The notes under the pieces were generated by a model. The model saw only the letters and a program-made list of their open reading frames with translations, did not search any database and was not told where the DNA came from. Shown here piece by piece: positions 19,375 to 27,065 of a stretch of DNA of 64,000 nucleotides. Every line of letters starts with the position of its first letter. Within the stretch, counting starts at the first letter, position 1. A program made the position numbers and the translations under genes. Source of the DNA: Cupriavidus gilardii (GTDB lineage Bacteria > Pseudomonadota > Gammaproteobacteria > Burkholderiales > Burkholderiaceae). Location: contig NZ_VZOV01000008.1 in the NCBI RefSeq assembly GCF_008801915.1, positions 124,001 to 188,000 of the forward strand, in the 5' to 3' direction.

Positions 19375-20540
19375 CGCGCCAACCGACGCCGATGCCGCTC
19401 GATACGGCGCTGCAATCCGCACTGGTCGCGCGCCATGGCGAAACCTTCGGCGTGGCCGACCGCGGCTGGCGCGCCTGGCGGCTGCAGGATACGCTGCATG
19501 CCGATGTCGCCGAGACGCTGAGCCAGACGGATCTGCTGCTGGCGGACGGCGAGCTCGATGCCGCGACGCTCGAACGCGTCGCCGCACGCGGCGCGATGCT
19601 GATCCAGACCGAGCGCGAGGGCGGCCAGTGGATCGACACGGTGCGCTCGCCGATGGGGACCTGGGTGTTTGCCACGCGGGCCGACGCCAACGACGATGCC
19701 GCGCAGTCGCCGGCCTTCGTCGCCACGCTGCTCGCCGCGCTGGCGCTGCATTTCCCGGCGCACGACGCGCTGTGCCTGGCGCGCGCCTGGCGGCCCGGCT
19801 CGCTGGACTGGCCCGCCGAATTCTCGCGCTTCCCGCGCGTGCGGCACGCCGCGCTGGTCGCGCCCGAGCAGTCGGCCGAACCGTTCGTGCCATGCCCGGC
19901 GCGCCTCGGCCTCTACGCCGTGGTGCCGACCGCCGACTGGATCGAACGGCTGGTACCGCTCGGGGTGCCGACCGTGCAGCTGCGTTTCAAGTCCGACGAC
20001 GCCGCCGCGGTGCGCGAGCAGATCGCCCGCTCGGCGCTCGCCGCGCGCGGCAGCCGCAGCCGGCTGTTCATCAACGATCATTGGCGCGCCGCGCTGGACT
20101 ACCACGCCGCGCACGGCAACGACAGCGCGGGCAGCGGCATCTACGGCATCCACCTGGGCCAGGAAGACCTGGACGAAGCCGACCTGGACGCGCTGCGCGC
20201 CTCCGGCCTGCGGCTCGGCGTTTCCACGCACGGCTACGCCGAGATGCTGCGCGTCGCGCCGCTGCGCCCCAGCTACCTGGCGCTCGGCGCCATCTTTCCG
20301 ACCACCACCAAGGTGATGCCGACCCAGCCGCAAGGGCTGGGACGCTTTTACGCCTATGCCCGCCTGATGCGCGAGCAGGTGCCGGCGCTGGTCGGCATCG
20401 GTGGCGTCGACGCGGGCAACCTGCCGCAAGTGCTGGAAGCGGGCGTTGGCAGCGCGGCCGTGGTGCGCGCGATCACCGAGGCGGCCGACGTGCCGGCGGC
20501 GGTGGCGCGGCTGATGGCGGCGTTCGGGCAGGCTGGTTGA
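19371..20540 (+). CDS. thiE: thiamin phosphate synthase ThiE with an N-terminal extra domain
   Basis: The C-terminal half (from about residue 178, LGLYAVVPTADWIERLVPLGVPTVQLR) is a TIM-barrel thiamin phosphate synthase that joins HMP-PP to thiazole phosphate. Motifs present are LFINDHW, IHLGQEDL, GVSTHGYAE, YLALGAIFPTTTK and VGIGGVDAGNLPQVLEAG. The full protein is 389 residues, against about 210 for a stand-alone ThiE. The first 175 residues resemble a degenerate ThiD-like kinase remnant (ATLLAALALHFPAHDALCLARAWR is like the ThiD C-terminus), but lack its [13 protein letters not shown] start. The real ThiD is encoded at 31.4 kb. The role of the extra domain is unknown. Confidence 0.92.
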   Translation: MTRQPTPMPLDTALQSALVARHGETFGVADRGWRAWRLQDTLHADVAETLSQTDLLLADGELDAATLERVAARGAMLIQTEREGGQWIDTVRSPMGTWVFATRADANDDAAQSPAFVATLLAALALHFPAHDALCLARAWRPGSLDWPAEFSRFPRVRHAALVAPEQSAEPFVPCPARLGLYAVVPTADWIERLVPLGVPTVQLRFKSDDAAAVREQIARSALAARGSRSRLFINDHWRAALDYHAAHGNDSAGSGIYGIHLGQEDLDEADLDALRASGLRLGVSTHGYAEMLRVAPLRPSYLALGAIFPTTTKVMPTQPQGLGRFYAYARLMREQVPALVGIGGVDAGNLPQVLEAGVGSAAVVRAITEAADVPAAVARLMAAFGQAG

Positions 20541-20636
20541 AGCGCCGGGCGGCACCGTGCTGTCCGCCACGCTCATGGGGGCAGTGCCTCATGCGCCGCG
20601 CCCTTTGATTAGATTTTGCTCCAGAAATACATCAAG

Positions 20637-20662
20637 GTGCTAATTGTTCCGCCCGTGCTAAT
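20637..20662 (+). promoter_or_regulatory. paired GTGCTAAT direct repeats upstream of the abiE operon
   Basis: GTGCTAAT occurs at 20637-20644 and 20655-20662, 18 bases apart (about two helical turns), and the second copy sits inside CCCG...CGGG. The surrounding 100 bases are much more AT-rich than the rest of the window. AbiEi antitoxins repress their own promoters through upstream repeats, so this is a candidate operator. It is inferred from position only. Confidence 0.4.
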
Positions 20663-20705
20663 CGGGTTTGCCGCAAGTGTTTAGATATGGTGCTATTCTT
20701 CAACG

Positions 20706-21464
20706 ATGGTTGAAGTTTCTCGCTACCAGATAATCAAACGCTTGCAGACCGGTCTGCACCGGGGGGCGCCGTTCAGCCTTGCGACATTGCGGGAATTGGG
20801 CGTGTCGCCTCAACTTGCCGCGCGCTATGCCGATGGCGGCTGGCTGGTTCGCCTTGCCCAAGGCGTCTATGCCTTCCCGAACGATGACTTCGGCATCGAT
20901 GGCTCGCTACGTTTCCTGCAACGGCAAGTGCCCGGCTTCCACGTAGGCGGCAAGACGGCTCTGGCCTGGCAAGGCATGCGACACAACCTGGGGCCCCGCG
21001 AAGCCATCGTCGTTTGGGGCGATGCCCGTTTTTCGCTTCCGGAGTGGTTCACCGCGCGACATCCTGCTCGCTATGTGCACGCGCGCCTGTTCGATTGGCC
21101 GGATCGCGCATTGGCCGATCGAACGCTGATGACTCCGCCCGGCATGTCGAACGGCGTCAGCGTGTCGGCTCCCGAACGTGCCGCACTTGAGATGCTTTAC
21201 GAGGTGGGTGTTAAGCAAGGCCTTGAGGAGGCGCGTAACGTCTTCGACGTCTTACGCTCCCCTCGCAAGGACCTGCTCGGACGATTGCTATCGTGCTGTA
21301 CCAGCGTCAAGGCCGTTCGCCTCTTTTTGACGTGGGCCCGAGAGACCGAACTGGTCGACGTCGATGCCCTGCTGGCCCAGTATCCGGTGCGCTCAGGCAG
21401 CAACAAGCGATGGATCAGCCGTCTCGACGACGGTACGTTGCTCAGCCTGAAGCCCCATGGATAA
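20706..21464 (+). CDS. abiEi: AbiEi-type antitoxin (transcriptional repressor)
   Basis: The 252-residue protein fits AbiEi antitoxins of type IV toxin-antitoxin systems. It has an N-terminal winged-helix segment (FSLATLRELGVSPQLAARYADGGWLVRLAQGVYAFPND), then the AbiEi middle domain with GFHVGGKTALAWQGMRHNL, and a C-terminal helical domain (SVSAPERAALEMLYEV...LLSCCTSVKAVRLFLTWA). It overlaps the toxin gene by eight bases, as is normal for abiE. Base composition is lower in GC than its neighbours, suggesting acquisition. The antitoxin counteracts the toxin without tight binding and usually autorepresses the operon. Confidence 0.88.
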   Translation: MVEVSRYQIIKRLQTGLHRGAPFSLATLRELGVSPQLAARYADGGWLVRLAQGVYAFPNDDFGIDGSLRFLQRQVPGFHVGGKTALAWQGMRHNLGPREAIVVWGDARFSLPEWFTARHPARYVHARLFDWPDRALADRTLMTPPGMSNGVSVSAPERAALEMLYEVGVKQGLEEARNVFDVLRSPRKDLLGRLLSCCTSVKAVRLFLTWARETELVDVDALLAQYPVRSGSNKRWISRLDDGTLLSLKPHG

Positions 21465-22383
21465 CGCCTACGCCAATACTGTCCGTCTCCTGCTTGCCGT
21501 TGCTCCCACGGTTTTCGCCAGCGACCTGTTCGCCATGAAGGGGGGCACTGCCATCAATCTGTTCGTCCGCGATATGCCTCGCCTCTCCGTGGACATCGAC
21601 GTGGTCTACCTTCCGCGCGACGTGCTGAGAGAGGACGCGATGCTTGCCATCCATCGCGAACTGACTGCTATCGCGCAACGCGCGGCGGCGCTTGGCTTTC
21701 GCACGAGGATGATCGGCGCACGCGATCAGCGCGAAACCAAGCTCATCGTCGACAACGACATCAGCCAGGTGAAGGTCGAGGTCAACCTGGTATTTCGTGG
21801 CACCGTGCTGCCAGTCGAGCGACGAGCGTTGAGCGCAAGGACCGCCGATCTCTTCGGTGTCGAGTTTGACGTGCCGATTCTCGCCACCGATGAGCTCTAC
21901 GCCGGCAAACTGGTGGCTGCGCTGGACAGGCAGCATCCTCGTGACCTCTTCGACGTATGGCGGCTGTACGAATCGGGTGGGATCACGGACGGCATGGTGG
22001 AGTGCTTCGTGACCTATGTCGCCGGCCACAATCGGCCCATCCATGAGGTGCTGTTCGGCAACGACAAGGAAATCAGTGGCGAGTATCACCGCGCCTTTAT
22101 AGGCATGACGGAGGTCGACTGCTCCCTGAAGACACTGATCGATACCCGGATACGGCTGAAGGACGAACTGCCAAGGCGGCTGAGCGAGCGGCACAGGCGG
22201 TTCCTGATCGGGCTATCCCGAGCCACGCCGGACTGGGCGCTGCTCGAGTGCAGACATGTCGCGGAACTGCCGGCATTGCGATGGAAACTCGGCAATCTGG
22301 AAACCTTTCGCCAGCGGCGCCCCGCGGAGTTTGCAAGGCAAGTGGAATTGCTCGAAGCGGCGTTCGTCGCGCAAGGGCATTGA
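21457..22383 (+). CDS. abiEii: AbiEii-type nucleotidyltransferase toxin
   Basis: The 308-residue protein has the polymerase-beta-fold nucleotidyltransferase motif of AbiEii/MenT toxins: MKGGTAINLFVRDMPRLSVDIDVVYLP, where GG-TA and the D-x-D pair bind nucleotide and metal. An ILATDELYAGKLVAALDRQHPRDLFDVWRLYE segment, typical of the family, follows. Such toxins add nucleotides to tRNA or other targets, and the pair gives phage resistance by abortive infection or stabilises DNA. It is translationally overlapped with the antitoxin. The pair lies alone between thiE and the sigma-54 regulator, with no integrase, so it looks like a small inserted island. Confidence 0.9.
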   Translation: MDNAYANTVRLLLAVAPTVFASDLFAMKGGTAINLFVRDMPRLSVDIDVVYLPRDVLREDAMLAIHRELTAIAQRAAALGFRTRMIGARDQRETKLIVDNDISQVKVEVNLVFRGTVLPVERRALSARTADLFGVEFDVPILATDELYAGKLVAALDRQHPRDLFDVWRLYESGGITDGMVECFVTYVAGHNRPIHEVLFGNDKEISGEYHRAFIGMTEVDCSLKTLIDTRIRLKDELPRRLSERHRRFLIGLSRATPDWALLECRHVAELPALRWKLGNLETFRQRRPAEFARQVELLEAAFVAQGH

Positions 22384-22420
22384 ATTGTCGCGGCGCCACG
22401 GCAAGGGTCACCGTGGCCCG

Positions 22421-24241
22421 CTATCGATTCGCTCCATCACCCGTCCCCCGCGCCAGCAACGTGTACAAATGCGAGCGCGAAATTCCCAGCGCCTGCGCGG
22501 CGCGTTTCTTGTTGCCGCCATGGTCGGCGATGGCCTTGAGCGCGGCTTCGTAAGCCAGTTCCCGCAGCGCGGCGGGGCGGGAAGGCGGCGTGGTCGCAAT
22601 GGCCGTCGGTGTCTCGCCGCGCGGCTCGTCTTCCCCCTCGTGATCGGCATAGCTTCGCGCCAGCGGGTGCGGCGCGGCGTCGGCCGCCAGGGCCGCCGTC
22701 GCGCTTTCGTCGCCGCGGGCAAAGTCGGCCACGCGCAGGCGGCCGCCGTCGCAGAACACCAGCGCTTCCTCGATCTTCTGCCGTAGCTGGCGGATATTGC
22801 CGGGCCATGGCCGTTCGGCCAGGTGGCGGGGCACCGCGCTGTCGATGGTGGGCACCGGTACGTTGTTGCGCTGGCAGAAGGCCTGCACGAAGTGCTGCAG
22901 CAGCGCGGGGATGTCCTCGCGGCGCTGGCGCAGCGCCGGGATGCGCAGCACCACGCCGCTCAAGCGGTAGTACAGGTCCAGCCGAAAGCGGCCGGCGTCG
23001 ATCAGCGCCTGGATGTCGCGGTTGGTCGCCGCCACCAGCCGGAAGTCGATGCGGCGCGCCTGCCGGCTGCCGATGCGCTCGACCAGGTGGTCCTCGAGCA
23101 CGCGCAGCAGCTTGACCTGCATCTCCATCGGGATATCGGCGACCTCGTCGAGAAACAGCGTGCCGCCGGCCGCCTGTTCCAGCTTGCCGGCCTGGCCCTG
23201 GCGGCGGCTGCCGGTGAAGGCGCCGGCGGCGTGGCCGAACAGTTCCGACTCGATCAGCGTGGCCGGCAACGCGGCCAGGTTCAGGCTGACCAGCGGCTTG
23301 CCGTCGCGCGTGTCGCCGCCGTCGCGCTGGCTCGCCTCGTGGATCGCCCGCGCGACGAGCTCCTTGCCGGTGCCGCTTTCGCCCAGGATCAGCACCGGCA
23401 CGTCGAGCCGTGCCACCGTCTCGATCTCGCGCCGCAGCCGCTGCATCGGCGCGCTGTCGCCGATCAGCCGGCCGGGGCCGCCGCGCAGATCGTCCAGCGC
23501 GCGCCGGTAGTGCGCGACCTGCGAACGCAATTCGCTGACCTCCTTGTGCATTCGCGCGATCGCCTCGGGTTCCTTGAACAGGACCTGGCCGATCGCGCCG
23601 ACCACCTCGCCGTGCTGGACGATCGGGATGCGGTTGACCACGCGCGTGACGCCGTTCATCCGCTGCAGCTGCCCGATCTCGGCCTTGCCGGTGGCCGCGA
23701 CCTGCGGCAGCCGCGAGTTGGGAATCACGCGCTCGGCGGGCTGGCCGATGCCCTCGCCCGTGCGCAGCCCGAGAAAGCGCTCGTGCACCGGGCTGATATA
23801 GCGCATGCGGCCGTCGCGGTCCGCCACGGTGATCGCCTGATACGGGTTGGTGATGAAGTGCTCGAGGATGGCGCCCGCAAACGGCACGGCGCCGAGGAAA
23901 TCGAACAGCGCGGTGGCACTGCCAGGACGGTGCAGCAGCACCAGCTTCGTGGTGCCGTCGTCCAGCGCCAGCGCGATATGGCGCGTTGCCTCGGCGCCGG
24001 GCGCGGCCACCTCGAACAGATACGGGCGGATGCCGGCCTCTTCATCGGCGAAGGGGCGGGCAGCCCCTGCGGCGTCGGAATCGGTGGCCTGGGCCAGCGC
24101 GGCCAGCGCAGCGCGGGCCAGTGCGTCGTCGCGCGCGATGCCGCTCGCCGTGGCGACGTGTCCGTCCCGGCCGATCACCAGCGCGCCCACGGCGTCCGGC
24201 ATGCGGGGCGATGTCCCGGTGTGTGTCTTCAATGACGACAA
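22421..24241 (-). CDS. sigma-54-dependent activator, AcoR-like (PAS, AAA+, Fis HTH)
   Basis: This 606-residue enhancer-binding protein has an N-terminal sensory region, a PAS domain (about 125-225, [30 protein letters not shown]), a AAA+ domain with Walker [10 protein letters not shown] (about 283), Walker [12 protein letters not shown], the sigma-54 contact loop as GAFTGS rather than GAFTGA, and a C-terminal Fis-type helix-turn-helix ([20 protein letters not shown]). The likely start is TTG at 24241 with GGAGA upstream; ATG at 24202 lacks a ribosome-binding site. It is divergent from the acyl-CoA carboxylase operon, whose start region carries a -24/-12 promoter and inverted repeats, so it most likely activates that operon in response to a substrate. 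Confidence 0.93.
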   Translation of the reverse strand: MSSLKTHTGTSPRMPDAVGALVIGRDGHVATASGIARDDALARAALAALAQATDSDAAGAARPFADEEAGIRPYLFEVAAPGAEATRHIALALDDGTTKLVLLHRPGSATALFDFLGAVPFAGAILEHFITNPYQAITVADRDGRMRYISPVHERFLGLRTGEGIGQPAERVIPNSRLPQVAATGKAEIGQLQRMNGVTRVVNRIPIVQHGEVVGAIGQVLFKEPEAIARMHKEVSELRSQVAHYRRALDDLRGGPGRLIGDSAPMQRLRREIETVARLDVPVLILGESGTGKELVARAIHEASQRDGGDTRDGKPLVSLNLAALPATLIESELFGHAAGAFTGSRRQGQAGKLEQAAGGTLFLDEVADIPMEMQVKLLRVLEDHLVERIGSRQARRIDFRLVAATNRDIQALIDAGRFRLDLYYRLSGVVLRIPALRQRREDIPALLQHFVQAFCQRNNVPVPTIDSAVPRHLAERPWPGNIRQLRQKIEEALVFCDGGRLRVADFARGDESATAALAADAAPHPLARSYADHEGEDEPRGETPTAIATTPPSRPAALRELAYEAALKAIADHGGNKKRAAQALGISRSHLYTLLARGTGDGANR

Positions 24242-24256
24242 AGGCTGTCTCCATGG

Positions 24257-24295
24257 CGGACATCGAAGTGTCCGGATGTGTCGTTATTGCGGACA
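24257..24295. promoter_or_regulatory. candidate upstream activator sites for the sigma-54 regulator
   Basis: Three copies of the same hexamer occur in alternating orientation: CGGACA (24257-24262), TGTCCG (24269-24274) and CGGACA (24290-24295). The first pair forms CGGACA-N6-TGTCCG and the second TGTCCG-N15-CGGACA. They sit 75-110 bases upstream of the -24/-12 promoter, a usual enhancer distance, and inside the regulator's own leader, which would allow autoregulation. Confidence 0.6.
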
Positions 24296-24367
24296 CCGTA
24301 GCAGCCGCCGGCTTCGCGTGCAAGCTTTTCCGCAAGCAAATCAAGGGTTTGCGGCGGCCGCGCGGCC

Positions 24368-24382
24368 TGGCACGGTTGCTGC
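24368..24382 (+). promoter_or_regulatory. sigma-54 (-24/-12) promoter of the acyl-CoA carboxylase operon
   Basis: TGGCAC-N5-CTGC has the correct GG-to-GC spacing for RpoN promoters (consensus TGGCAC-N5-TTGC). Transcription would start near 24394, leaving a leader of about 28 bases with AACAGGAGA before the GTG start at 24423. An adjacent RpoN-type activator gene supports it. Confidence 0.75.
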
Positions 24383-24422
24383 GCTTGTGGCCTCCACAGC
24401 AACGAGCAACAGGAGACAACGC

Positions 24423-25970
24423 GTGTCGTGGCAACCCGAAATCGATGAACTGGCCTACCGCCGCCAACTGGCGGCCCAACTCGGCGGGCCGGACAAGGTC
24501 CAGCGGCACAAGGACGCCGGCAAGCTGACGGTACGGGAGCGCATCGATGCGCTGGCCGACCCCGGCTCCTTCCATGAGGTCGGCAGCCTGACCGGCAGCG
24601 GCCAGTACGACGGCAACGGCCGGCTGGTCGGCTTCACGCCGGCCAATCTGGTGATGGGCCGCGCCCGCGTCGATGGCCGCCCGGTGGTGCTGGTGGGCGA
24701 CGACTTCACCGTGCGCGGCGGCGCCAACGATGGGGCGGTCGGCGACAAGCTGGTCCACGCCGAGAAGATGGCGCGCGATCTGCGGCTGCCGATGGTGCGG
24801 CTGGTCGACGGCACCGGCGGCGGCGGCTCGGTGCGCAATATCGAGACCAAGGGGCATACGCTGATTCCGACCATGAAGGTGTGGCAGCACGTGGTCGAAA
24901 ACATGTCGCTGGTGCCGGTGGTGTCGCTGGCGCTGGGCTCGGTAGCCGGCATGGGCGCCGCGCGGGTTGCGGCCAGTCACTACTCGCTGATGGTCAAGGA
25001 GACCTCGCAGCTGTTCAACGCCGGCCCGCCGGTGGTGGCGCGCATTGGCCAGCACCTGACCAAGAACGAGCTGGGCGGCAGCCATATCCACACGCGCAAC
25101 GGCGTGGTCGACGACGAGGTCGCCAGCGAAGAAGAAGCGTTCGCCCGCGCCCGCCAGTTCCTGTCGTACCTGCCGACCTCGGTGTTCGAGCTGCCGCCGA
25201 GGGCCGAGCCCACCGACGATCCGGCGCGCCGGGACGAATGGCTGCTGTCGGCGATCCCGCGCGACGGCCGCGCCGTCTACAAGATCCGCCCGATCGTGCA
25301 GACGCTGGTCGACTCGGGCTCCTTCTTCGAGATCGGCCGGCATTGGGGCCGGGCCATCGTCACGGGCCTGGCGCGCGTGGACGGCTGGCCGGTCGCGGTG
25401 GTGGCCAGCGACCCGTACTACTACGGCGGCGGCTGGGACAGTGCCACCGCGGAGAAATTCACGCGCTTCGTCGACATGGCCGAGGCCTTCCATCTGCCGG
25501 TGATCAATCTGGTCGACATCGCCGGCTTCCAGATCGGACTCGAGGCCGAGAAGGCGGGAACGATGCGCTACGGCGTGCGCGCGCTGGCCGCCGTCTATCA
25601 GGCCACGGTGCCGTGGTGCTCGGTGATCCTGCGGCGCGCCTACGGTGTCGCCGCCGCGGCGCACCAGCATATGGGCCGCTTCAACTTCCGCTATGCCTGG
25701 CCTTCGGGCAACTGGGGCTCGCTGCCGATCGAGGGCGGGCTCGAGGTCGCCTACAAGGCCGAGATCGGAGGCGCCGACGATCCGGTGCAGAAGCGCGCCG
25801 AGATCGAGCAGCGCGTGCGCAGCCTGACCTCGCCGTTCCGCAGCGCGGAGGCCTTCGTCATCGAGGACATCATCGATCCGCGCGATACGCGGGCGCTGCT
25901 GTGCGAGTTCGCCAACCTGGCGGCGCCGCTGCGCGAGGCCGGCGTGCGCAAGTTCGGCATCCGGCCATGA
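24423..25970 (+). CDS. acyl-CoA carboxylase carboxyltransferase subunit (PccB/AccD family)
   Basis: The 515-residue protein is a biotin-dependent carboxyltransferase with N and C crotonase-like domains. It starts with the family KVQRHKDAGKLTVRERIDALADPGSFHEVG and has TGGGGSVRNIETKGHT and LGSVAGMGAARVAASHYSLMVKETS in the N domain. NVVD-type substrate contacts appear in the C domain as PVINLVDIAGFQIGLEAEKAGTMRYG. It would move CO2 from carboxybiotin onto an acyl-CoA; propionyl-, methylcrotonyl- or another acyl-CoA cannot be told apart by eye. It starts at GTG after AGGAGA, as first gene of a sigma-54 operon that also encodes a biotin carboxylase and a biotin carrier, so the complex is complete. 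Confidence 0.92.
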   Translation: MSWQPEIDELAYRRQLAAQLGGPDKVQRHKDAGKLTVRERIDALADPGSFHEVGSLTGSGQYDGNGRLVGFTPANLVMGRARVDGRPVVLVGDDFTVRGGANDGAVGDKLVHAEKMARDLRLPMVRLVDGTGGGGSVRNIETKGHTLIPTMKVWQHVVENMSLVPVVSLALGSVAGMGAARVAASHYSLMVKETSQLFNAGPPVVARIGQHLTKNELGGSHIHTRNGVVDDEVASEEEAFARARQFLSYLPTSVFELPPRAEPTDDPARRDEWLLSAIPRDGRAVYKIRPIVQTLVDSGSFFEIGRHWGRAIVTGLARVDGWPVAVVASDPYYYGGGWDSATAEKFTRFVDMAEAFHLPVINLVDIAGFQIGLEAEKAGTMRYGVRALAAVYQATVPWCSVILRRAYGVAAAAHQHMGRFNFRYAWPSGNWGSLPIEGGLEVAYKAEIGGADDPVQKRAEIEQRVRSLTSPFRSAEAFVIEDIIDPRDTRALLCEFANLAAPLREAGVRKFGIRP

Positions 25971-26056
25971 GGCGGGGCTGCGGCACGCCGGCGGCAACGA
26001 CAACGCCGCGCACAAAGACAACGACAACAACGACAGCCAACATCAAGGAGACCATC

Positions 26057-27061
26057 ATGAATCGAACCCACCGGCCCATACGCCAAACCACGCTGGCGCT
26101 GACCGTCCTCGGTGCCATGGCCGCCGTATCGGCCATCATGCCGGGCACCGCCGCCGCGCAGGAGAACTGGCCGTCCAAGCCGGTCACCATCATCGTGCCG
26201 TTCCCGGCCGGCGGCATGACCGACGTGCTGGCGCGCCGCATCGCCAAGGACATCGCCGTCGATCTGAAGCAGCCCGTCGTGGTCGAGAACCGTGCCGGCG
26301 CCAGCGGGCAGATCGGCACCGAGATGGTCGCGCGCGCCAAGCCCGACGGCTACACGCTGCTGGTCTCGGCAACGCACCACGTGATCAACCCCGCGGTGCG
26401 CGGCTCGCTGCCGTACGACGCGGCGAAGGACTTCACGCCGATCGCGCTGCTGGCGACCACGCCCAACGTGCTGGTCGTCAACAACAACATCCCGGCCTCG
26501 ACGCTGCCCGAATTCCTGGCCTATGCGAAGAAGCAGAAGGAGGGGCTGTCGTTCGGCTCGTCGAGCATCGGCGGCGCGACCCACATGTCCGGCGAGCTGC
26601 TGAAGCTGATGACCAAGGCGCCGATGGTTCATATCCCGTACAAGGGCGCTACGCCCGCGATGGCGGACCTGCTCGGGGGGCAGATCCCGGCGCTGTTCCA
26701 CGATGCGATGACGATGGCGCCGTACGTCAAGGACGGCAAGGTCAAGGCGATCGGCATGACCTCGGCCAGGCGCAGCGACGCGCTGCCGAATGTGCCGACC
26801 ATCGCCGAGCAAGGCGTGGCCGGCTACGAGGCGACCACGTGGATCGGCTTCTACGGGCCCGCCAATCTGCCCCGGCCGATCGTCGACCGGCTCAACCGCG
26901 AGGCGGTCAAGAGCATGAACGCGCCCGACTCGAAGGCCAGCCTCGCGCAATCGGCCACCACGCCGGGCACGATGTCGGCCGAGCAGTTTGGCGGCTTCGT
27001 GCAGGCCGAGCTCGCCAAGTGGAAGCGCGTGGCCAGCGAAGCCAAGGTCAAGGTGGAATGA
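26057..27061 (+). CDS. Bug/TctC-family periplasmic solute-binding receptor
   Basis: The 334-residue protein has a Sec signal peptide (basic start, hydrophobic LALTVLGAMAAVSAIM, cleavage after GTAAAQ) and the tripartite-tricarboxylate receptor fold: WPSKPVTIIVPFPAGGMTDVLARRIA, VVVENRAGASGQIGTEMVA, VHIPYKGATPAMADLLGGQIPALF. Bug receptors bind carboxylates or other small anions in the periplasm, and Burkholderiales encode many of them. There is no TctA/TctB membrane pair nearby, so it may act as a sensor or with a transporter encoded elsewhere. Placement in the operon suggests that it captures the acid the other enzymes process. Start follows AAGGAGA. Confidence 0.93.
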   Translation: MNRTHRPIRQTTLALTVLGAMAAVSAIMPGTAAAQENWPSKPVTIIVPFPAGGMTDVLARRIAKDIAVDLKQPVVVENRAGASGQIGTEMVARAKPDGYTLLVSATHHVINPAVRGSLPYDAAKDFTPIALLATTPNVLVVNNNIPASTLPEFLAYAKKQKEGLSFGSSSIGGATHMSGELLKLMTKAPMVHIPYKGATPAMADLLGGQIPALFHDAMTMAPYVKDGKVKAIGMTSARRSDALPNVPTIAEQGVAGYEATTWIGFYGPANLPRPIVDRLNREAVKSMNAPDSKASLAQSATTPGTMSAEQFGGFVQAELAKWKRVASEAKVKVE

Positions 27062-27065
27062 CGCG

